Shown: one piece after another, positions 24,901 to 34,538 of the stretch
How the letters are laid out: each line of letters starts with the position of its first letter
Numbering within the stretch: position 1 is the first letter of the stretch
Assembly (NCBI RefSeq): GCF_050947875.1
Contig: NC_134569.1
Location: 41,387,777 to 41,451,776 of the forward strand
Length of the DNA stretch: 64,000 bases
From: Dermacentor variabilis
Taxonomy: Eukaryota; Arthropoda; Arachnida; Ixodida; Ixodidae
Direction of reading: 5' to 3'
Position numbers and translations under genes: made by a program
Notes under the pieces: generated by a model
The model's input: the letters and a program-made list of their open reading frames with translations, nothing else
Told to the model about the DNA's origin: nothing
Databases searched by the model: none

Positions 24901-27900
24901 AATATACCTTTGCAGCTCCGAACTCGAATTCGCTACTTGCTCTAAAGAATAGATGATGTAGAAAGTAGGCCATGAAAAACAAACTTTATTTCTAGCGCCA
25001 ATGACCGCGTCAAGGGTTAGGCGCGCCGAAATATTCCAAAATCTGCACTTGCTTTTGCGGCAGCTTCAGCTTCACAACCGCGGTGTGCATGGATTCCAGC
25101 TGCTGCGCAAACACTGGCGGCAATCCTTTAGCATGCATAAAATCAATTAAGGAGTCGATTGACGACAGTGCACTTTGCATGGACATCGAGGTCGGGGTCA
25201 AGGAGCCACTGTCAATCTTGTCACTGTTGCTGCTGCCGTCGCCACCGTCGCACAACTTTGCCGTCTGTCGTGACAGCACATCTTCGGCGATCGCCTCGTC
25301 GGTGACCTCATCGCAGAACGAGGCAGCACTGTCTGCAGTCAAAAACTCCTCCTTCGACGCACCACCTGTGTCACCAGTAGGAACGAGCTCCCAGAGCTCA
25401 GTATTGTCAGTGGCTTCCACCGTGTTGGTCTCAGTGGGTTGGAGAAGTTCGTCCTTACGCACAAAGCCCGCCTTTTTGAAGCAATTGGTGATGAACCACT
25501 GGTAAAGCACCTCTTCAACATTGGCGTACAAAGGGTCTCTAACCCTTTTCCGCTGATCGGCATGGCCGTTGATAGCTCCTGCCTACACAATCGCGGTGCT
25601 CCCGATTTTCAAGATGGTTGATATCGTTAACTGGGCGAGCTCATACTTCTTCACAAGGGCGCTCACCTTGAAGCCGCATCGAGAGTCCAGCAAAATATCC
25701 ATCTTCGTGTCAAGCGACACAGCTTTGCGCTTTGTCGGCGCCATCTTCGAACCGGGTTGAACCGTTGGTTGAGAGAGAGACTCGCGGGACGGGCGCCACC
25801 GCGCCGCTTTGCTTGTCGCTTCAGGGTCGTTTGAACATACCAATCGAACACTCTCTTCATTTATAGGAGGTCACTTTTGTTTGCTTTAAAAGCAAATAAC
25901 ATTGTGTACACTGAGCGGCTCGTCTTATCTAATTGGCTGACAAGAGGCAAGGGGCACGCTCAAGTGGACAGGCATTCGATGGGGTCGAGCCAGTGCACTG
26001 AAAATCGATAACCGGATGAAGAGGGTGGTGCCGGCGTCTGCGATTGGTCCGCTTTCCCTTACTTAGCTTGCGGTGCCTGGTCGAAAATTGTGGCGGCATG
26101 CAACGAAAGGTTAAGAATGCCGCTAAAACGGATCCTCAGCAAAGAGTTGGCACAGCGAGGTTGTAAACATGCCTAAAATGCTCAATAACATTACACGGCC
26201 AAGCAAAACGTTTTGTTGTAGGCAAATAAACCTAGGTGCGAGTAACCAGTGCCTGAGCGATCAGCTGCAGCCATCTTTTATTCCTTTCGGAACGGGGCAG
26301 CTTGCGCCTATTCAGAAAAAAAATCAGTTCTGTTCGGCATACTAATGCATCTTTAACGAGCACATGTCACTTTGACGCAGTAAGTTTTCATGGTTTTGTG
26401 ATGTCACGTGGCAGGCAGGTGAAGCGGATGCAGTTCTAAAACTTTTGACCAATAGACGAGCTCTAATAGCGAAAAGGCGTCAAATCAGAAATAACTATTT
26501 TTCTTTTGTTCGGTCCACTCATGCATAATCAATGTGTACATGTCATATTAGATGGGGAGCTATTACGGTTTTCGTGACATCACGTGACAGACAGGTGAAG
26601 TGCAGGTGGGCCAAAAATGTTTTTGACCAATCGAGGAGGGCTGATTGCAGAGTTAAAGTTTGGAATAGCTTTACGTTATAGCGCCCCATGTTCCATATAA
26701 AGTCCAAGTGCGATAAGATCCTATCGAGTGTCGCGCATTTTGTGCTTACCGCGTGTGCAAAGAGTGGCATGCCAGGACGGCGTGGCACCATGTAAGCTGT
26801 CTTCTCGTGCGTTTACTATTGGAGGTGATGTAATCTCGAGTTTCGGTGACCCATCGGTGCAAAAGGGAGACGAAGCATTCGCTCCCCACTGCCGCTACTT
26901 TTCCTGATAGTGTCGTCCCAGTACGGGCAATGCTATCAGTTGCGGGAGCAGAGTGCACGCGAAAGCATGGCTGGCTACGCTTAATTTGTACCGCCGATGT
27001 GAAGATATCGTCGACGTACGTGGCATGAAACCATATCATTCGTTGCCGACTCCCAAATTTATCATAATGAATTGTTTTCTCATTCAAGTTTGCCTTCTTC
27101 AACTGCCCAATAATTCAGGAAATTCTGTGGCCCCTTTCCATGCAAGAAAAATTATCAGCGACTACACTTATTTGCATAAACACTTGAATTTCAATACAAC
27201 AAAATTTCTAAATAACAAAGCAAATTGCCGATTTTACCGACTTTGTTATGTCGAGGTATAACTCTATTTACAAAATCAAACCTTAAGATGGGAACAAATG
27301 TGATATTTCTAAGATAAGCCAATTAACAGGCCTTTTTTGCAAAAGTCCATTGCATGCAAATACAACTTGACAATGCATACCACGATCAACAACGTACATA
27401 ATGTTACTTGGAAACCCACATGAAAGTGCTAGGCAGTGGGAATTTTAAACCCACGCCTAGGTTTAGACCTACATCTAGGTTTAGACCTAGAGCGAGATCT
27501 TTTAGATCTCTTTATCACATACAAGTACACATACATACATGCATGCAACACACACACTCACAATTTGAATACATGTTAAATTTACATGCCCAGCAGCAAA
27601 TCAAAATGTGAATTAAATAAGCTACATGGCCACTACTACAGTGAAACCTCATTAAACCATAGTTGGCCGGAGCTTGGAAGAAGTATGTAATAAATGGGCA
27701 GTACTGCTTAACCAAAATAGCATGAGATCGCCCATTTGCCTGTCAAAAACGGAACTCAGAGAGAGTGTGATGAAAAGGGAAAAAACATGCAGTATTTATT
27801 CACTTCGCGAGACAAAAGTGTTCTTTTTGTTTGATGCCGCAGCAGCCTAGCAGTGATAACAGCGGCCTCAAACTGAGTGAAGCTGCGAGCCAGCTTTTCA

Positions 27901-30900
27901 GCCCACCACCTCTTCTTAGCAAACACTCGCATGGCAGATTCCTTGTTGGGAGTTTCGTGTTCTCCATGCATGCGGGCGGTAGCGCTGCAGAAGTGGTGGG
28001 GCGCCTTTTTCATTGCAGGGCGCTGTTCTGATCGCGTCGACTGCATTCATGAGGCTGACGTAACGCGCAGCCTCTGCCACTGTCGGACCTCAATCGCCTG
28101 TGCTGTCGCTTTTCATATAGTCTTCACATATATCGCTAGTCGACACTCTGGCAACAACTTAGGCAAGGATGGCGGAAAGTCAAACCTCGTAGCCGACATC
28201 TCTTCGCGGTCGCAGCAGCGCTGCGGAGCAACTCCTTCGCATTCCAAATGCCATACACCGTAGTCAACAGTAGATCTCCGTCACATGCCAGCGCCGACTT
28301 CTTCGTGTCACGTTCGATAGCACGAACAATGTCTAATTTTTCTTCTGTGCTGAGCAACTGACCTCTTTTTTATCCCCCTTGGGCATGATGCCAGCCCTTC
28401 TTTGCACAACACCACAATGCTCTCTGGCCCGGCGCCGAGATGGTGTTGATGTTGACGTGGCTTCACGAGCAAACACACAGGGCGCTTGGAGGCCGTTGTG
28501 CTGATCTCTGAGGCTTGATGTTCTGCCCGGCCACCCAATGGAGACAACGCATCGTCGTGTTTGTGTGGCGAAAAGTGGAAACACTACATGTTAACCGATA
28601 CGTACGCAGTAAGCTGGTACGGTTTATACGAATACAAAAGACATTATGTTCAATGGCCACTGAATCGGGGATTTGACTTTACTACTTTTAAAACGAAACT
28701 ACTGTTTAAGTGGGTATGGTTTAACGAGGTTTTACTGTATTATAGCCAGCATTTGCGAATTGAGGTATTCACACTCACCATCCCTAAATGCTTTTGCATA
28801 TTAGCACTTCTATAATCCTGTAAGGGGATGCACTTCACAGGCAGTATTCTAACAATAAATTTTACTTTCCATTCTTATTACTCTTCAAATTAAATGGCTC
28901 AGTTCCAGTGGTAAGACCAGCTACCAATATCCAAAAAGAAAAGAGGGGTGGGGGGGAGGGCGAATGAAATGGTTGGTTAGTAAGAAACTCAAAGCTGCAG
29001 ATAAATACAGCAAGACAATGCACATGGAGAAACCACAACAGAGCTACTATATGCTCCTCACTGTACAACATCGTACAGAATCACATTTTCGCACTCATAA
29101 CAGATTGAAGATTATAACCCACACAACTACAACTCTTGAGGAAAGGGGTAGCGAAAGCCTATACATGTAAATTATGCGCAGACATAATAAAGCCTAACTC
29201 CATAATAACTGCACAAGATAACTGCATAAAACAATGTTAAAACAAAAACCCGTGTGAGGCAAATGCCCTGAAAGAAATTTTAGTCCTTTTTTACGTTCAA
29301 TCATCAGTGCACTCACTGCAGCTGCTCACTACATTACATATGCATTTAGACCCTTAGGTACAGGTTCGCAACACGAGCCCATTTTTTTTGCGAATTTCGG
29401 CTTAGGGTACCACTTCACAATGATGCCAGACTTCTGCAAAATTCGGGAACAACCAGCAATCCTGGCTTATACTTGAATGTATTGAATGTTTTGTACGTGT
29501 TATACTCATAAATAAAGGGCAAATGAATACGGTCAATCTGTGTTGTTCGGAAAGATAAAACCAAAAAATAAATGACCAATTAAAATATGTACGACTTCTC
29601 GAGAGTATATTACTACACTTACCTTTACATCTACAGGTTCGGGCTTTAGCTGGTGGGTGTTGTCGTCCTACAAGAAAAGCAGAGCTCAAATCAGCTGAAC
29701 AAAAACTGACACAGACCAGAGGCAACAGCTAAAAAGAAAAAAACTCTGCAAAAATTAGACACAGCTATGTCTCATCTAGATGCAAATACGACAAACATGT
29801 TGCTCAAGACAGAATCACTAACAAAGTCACATGCCTCACGCAATGCTTTTAGCTTTAGCTAGCTCTCAGTTTTTTCAGAACACCACAGTCTGTACATGTT
29901 ACAGTGTGCCAGCAAATCAGCACTCATTTAATTTTGCTACCTGAGCTAAATAAATAACTAAATAAAATTAGAGAAACGCTCGTGCAGAAACTACTAAACT
30001 GAATCATACTAAATTTTTAAAGGATCCCTCACCAGGGCCGGCCATTTTGAGCTGACAAGCACAGAGCATACATGGTGCGATAATGATCGTGTCTGCAAAG
30101 TATTACATTGCTACGCGCTGTGGAGGGATCTAAAATTTCAAACCGAAGGCCGTTTTTCCTATTTCTCGCAGCCGCCGCGCTCCAAGCCGGAGGATGATGT
30201 ACTCGTGTCTGTGCCTACATACTGGTGTCCGCAGTGTGACATAGCTAGTGGTGACATACGACTTTGAGAATTATACAAGACATCTGTTATCTGTGTGATC
30301 AGTTGCTTGAATTGACGAATTGAAGATTAAAGAAATAATAAAACACACAAACGGAATGTCTAGGTGTTTTTTGTTTTACTTTGCACCGAAGCAAGAGAGA
30401 TGTACTTCCGCTTCGTCTGCTTGTTTCCACGGTCGTGCAGTCACACGTGCACGTACTGAAACTATGCCATTTTATACCGTGCTCCAGCGCATGATCATGC
30501 TCTGCGATCCGCTTGTTCTGCCTCAGTATTCGTGTAGCACTGAATTATACCGCTAGTCATGTTTCCTTGTGCACAGTGCGCAAAATTGTGTGCTGCGCAA
30601 ACGAGACAACAGCTCGTGTGCGACACTGTCAGTAGAAATGCGTAGTGCCAGGGGGAAAAAAAAAATATAATAAAAAAGCGGGGCTAGTGACGTGTGTGTC
30701 ACACAATCCTCAAGGTCCGGTATGGGAGAACGCAGGGAAGGAATTTCTCTGGGGAGGCTAGACGGCGCGAGTGGAAAATGCGTCCGGCTTGGCAGTGGAA
30801 CCCGCCTGCTGAAATTATGAGTTCGCGGCATTGAAATATTTCTGTCTCGACTATGAATGAGCCGATTTGAAAAATTTTTGCGGCAGAATGCTCCCTAAAG

Positions 30901-33900
30901 GACACGTAACAACTTCTAGCGTATAACCAAAATTTACTATGGGGCCTGGTGAGGGGCCCTAAAAGAGACTGCAGCACCTCTGACTTCTTCGCTGGGTCTG
31001 ACTGAAATGTCACACCAATTCCGAACTGCAAATTGAGAAAACACTCGAGGTACTTGTGGTTTTTTGCCTTGGTCATGTCTTCACTACAACTGATCAAGTT
31101 GTGCTTCATGTGATGGATGCTTTCACAGCAGTGTAGGTAGGCACCAGGCTCCACTATATCTGGCTTGCACATTTTGTGTGAAAAAAGAATTATTTCTCAA
31201 TTCAATAAATTTAACTAACTGCAGATTGTTTCTCTTTTGTATGTGCCATGAAGAAAAAGCTCTATTCAAATATATTGTGAGACACACAAAGGCTGTAGCA
31301 ATTTAAATGAAATTTATAGCATAACATTAAAGTTCAGAGCAAATTTTTCACATAGGCCTACAAATGTCTTACTAGAAGTGGTGAATATCTGAACGTAAAC
31401 GAGAGAGAGTGAGAAAAACATAATGTAAGAATTTACAAATTGCATAACTTTAGAGCAGAAATTGATATTACAATTCTAGATACTACTTCTGAAATGGACA
31501 AAACATGTTACTTTCCAGTTTATATAGACAAATTTTAGTTTCCTTATTAAGGGAAGCCTCAGCACAGCACCAGCATTTCATCAGTTTTGTGTCTTCATTA
31601 GGCTCAACAAATAACCATGTCTAAATGTTGGCTATGAGATAGGGCTTCCCTTGTTCACATGCTAGTGATTAATCCATTTCTATCTTCCTGCAACTTTTGT
31701 TTTTGTTGGACTACTTCCCTTATGTCTGTTTTACAAAAACCCTACACGCAAGGTACGTTCAAAAACAGCTGCAGTAATGTGTTCTGGCTTGATAAATCCT
31801 CACCTGGTCCTTGAATGCATCGAATGCCCACTGAGTTGCAACAAATACATCAATAATAGTGTTAAGTAGGTAGGCCATAGCAACAGTGATGCCGAGCACA
31901 ACTAAAGGGGAAGGACATACGCTTGAGAAGAGCAATTACATAATTTTTAGCCCCGCAAACTCATGATCTAGTGCATTTGGGACAGCATTTCTGACAGAAA
32001 GCTTTGCTTGAGATGTACTGTCCTCTAATTCTAAACAATTCTGTTAAGCATGATCAAAATTACATCAGGCTTTGAACTGGCCCCGCTCCACTCTGACACT
32101 GTCAATTATCGAAAGAAAATTGGCAGAGATATAGTGGCAACTTGCCTCGTATCCAGAGGCACAGGCACGATGCAGTGGAGTGGCCCATCTGTTGTCTTTG
32201 GCATTGACGCGGGCACCATGCGCCAGAAGCAGGGCGGTGACCTGGTGAAGGCCACAAAATGCAGCTGCGTGCAGCACGCTGCGCCGCTCTGCGTCCTGGT
32301 AGTTGGCCTCCTCCCCTTCTGCCAGCAGCTCCTCCACCTCTTCCACATCACCCTTGAACACTGCTTGCACCAGGTGGGGCTTCACACAACGGCAAAGAAC
32401 CACGCACAAAAAAGGTCATTAATCTATATGATCAAACCATCTTAAATATTACTAAACATCAAATTCAAATTATGGTGTTAACATCGCAAAGCAAAACACA
32501 GGTGATGGGTGCGCCATAGTGGAGGCCAATGCATTAATTTCCACCACCTGGAGTTCTAAAATTATGGGTGCCATTGTACACCGCCTTCGCAAAAATGTGG
32601 CCGTGATGGTTGGGAATCAAACCAGCAACCTCGTGCTCAGCAGCAGAATGTAATCACCATAAAGCCACTATGGCAGGTCTACATATTACTGTTAACACAG
32701 GCCCATCAAGATCTGGGGCCATGTTATGGAAAATATTAGAGGGTCCCTCATTGAATTAAGCTGTAGAGACATAGAATAAAGGGAAGGTGCACTGACAAGA
32801 TAAGTGTCCAGCTTGCTATCAAGCGTGTCCAATCCAGGGATTGTTCTTACAGCGAGACTTCTTTAAAGGGATTTAGTAATAGTGAACATAAAAGCAAATG
32901 AAAATGCTACAAGGCAATGATGTGAGGAGGCAAACTAACGTCCCTACAGTAGAGGACTTTGCCATGACCAGCATCCTGCAATCGACATTCTCACCCATTA
33001 GAGTCGGCAGCCCACATCCCATTTATGTCACTGGACCCATTTCATTTTTTTCTCTGTACCGATCTTTTGCCACGAGGCATATTTCTCATCGCACCTGCAG
33101 CAACAGCTCAACGACTATGCTGTTCTGCTGCTAAGCACGAGGTCACAGATTCAAATCCCAGCCGAGGTGGCCGCATTTCGAAGTTGGCAACGTTGGGAAC
33201 TAGTTCTGATGTCACTGTTAGGCACTCGGTATGTATCTCAATGCGAAGCAAACACTTTCAGACCTTGAACAGTGAAAGATATTCACTCCAGCCACTACAG
33301 ATACGAAGTGGGCGAAATACAAGAATGCTTTTGTGGGTTTTAAAGAACTCCAGGTAGTCAAAATTAATCTGAAGCCTTCCACTACAGCGTCTTTAGCGTG
33401 TTAAAACCCACAACTTAATTTCCAGTGGCGATATTTGTGCACTCTGGGTTTCAAGAGAATTCCTGTGTTATTCTTGTTGCTACTGGCTTTTTGTAGTATG
33501 GTGCACTGCGTCTCTCAGTCATGGGATATGTTACAAGATAGGCGAGGCCTATGAATGTCACTGCTGGCCAAGATATTGCCTTCTCTTAGAATAAGGTCAT
33601 GCAGACTTTTGTTGCAGTTACTTTCGCGACGTACATATGTGTAATATATTGCAAACACGATTGTCATCGTGCGATCTACGCACCAGGCTTGTTTTTTGGC
33701 AATCCGCAAGTCTGGTGAGGGGTCCTTTAAAGGGACACTAAAGAAAAAACAATTCGTGCTGTATTAGTAAATCATCCTTCTAAAATACCAAAAATGGCAC
33801 TCTTACTGTGAGAAGAGGCTTGGTAAGCCAGAAAAAATGCCAAGAACAAAAGACAGGTGATGACGGCATGATGAAAATCCCACACCTGCCAGCCATGACA

Positions 33901-34469
33901 TCACGGATTTTGATGGCGTCTGTTAGGGCCTGGTTGATTTCCTATCAGTTAAGGTAGACTACATGGTGTTGTAAAAGAGACAGAGACTGAACTTTAAAAA
34001 AAGTTTGGTTAACTATTACTGCACCACAATGGTCGAAATACAACAGTTGGAAATCTGTGACCTCACATTGAAGTACTAGCACTGGGGTTTCAGCATGAAA
34101 TTTAAGCTAGTACTTTGACCTTCCTTTTCTCTTCTTATATTCAACCTACTATGGCGAAATTACGTAAAATAGTGTTTTGAAAGAATACTTTATTAATTTA
34201 AACTGTTTTATTCTGTCTCTTTAGTGTCCCTTTAAGACTTTTTTATGAGTGATTCCTAGTACCACTGTACTATAGTCATCATTCATGCCATCATTCAGTG
34301 TTACCATTAAGTGGTATTTGCATGAAGTGGCCACACAGGTATAGTGTTTTTGAAAGACTGTAACGAAAATAAATGGTGATAATTGCTTGCCCCACTTTCA
34401 CGAGTCACAGTTATAATGCTGTGCATTTAAGATCTGATCAGACATGTGCATACCCTATGCTAGAAGGAC

Positions 34470-34538
<69 letters not shown>

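Larger units (their letters stand above)
24766..27264. mobile_element. Composite pogo-type MITE with nested pogo relic
   Basis: The outer ends, CAGTTAAACCTCGATATAAC on the left and GTTATGTCGAGGTATAACTC on the right, are diverged inverted repeats. The segment about 26695-27264 matches 62697-63447, another copy of the same MITE. Between them lies a separate pogo-like insertion starting at 24797 and, from 26380, a roughly 182-bp duplicated block. Confidence 0.6.
24336..32145. other. Intron of ankyrin gene (contains candidate microexon)
   Basis: This 7.8-kb interval separates the exons 32146-32379 and 24135-24335. It holds pogo-type elements, a TIR element, a candidate microexon at 29623-29667 and an unexplained coding-like stretch at 30967-31172. 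I see nothing in 28740-29622, 29668-30015 or 31173-32145. Confidence 0.7.
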
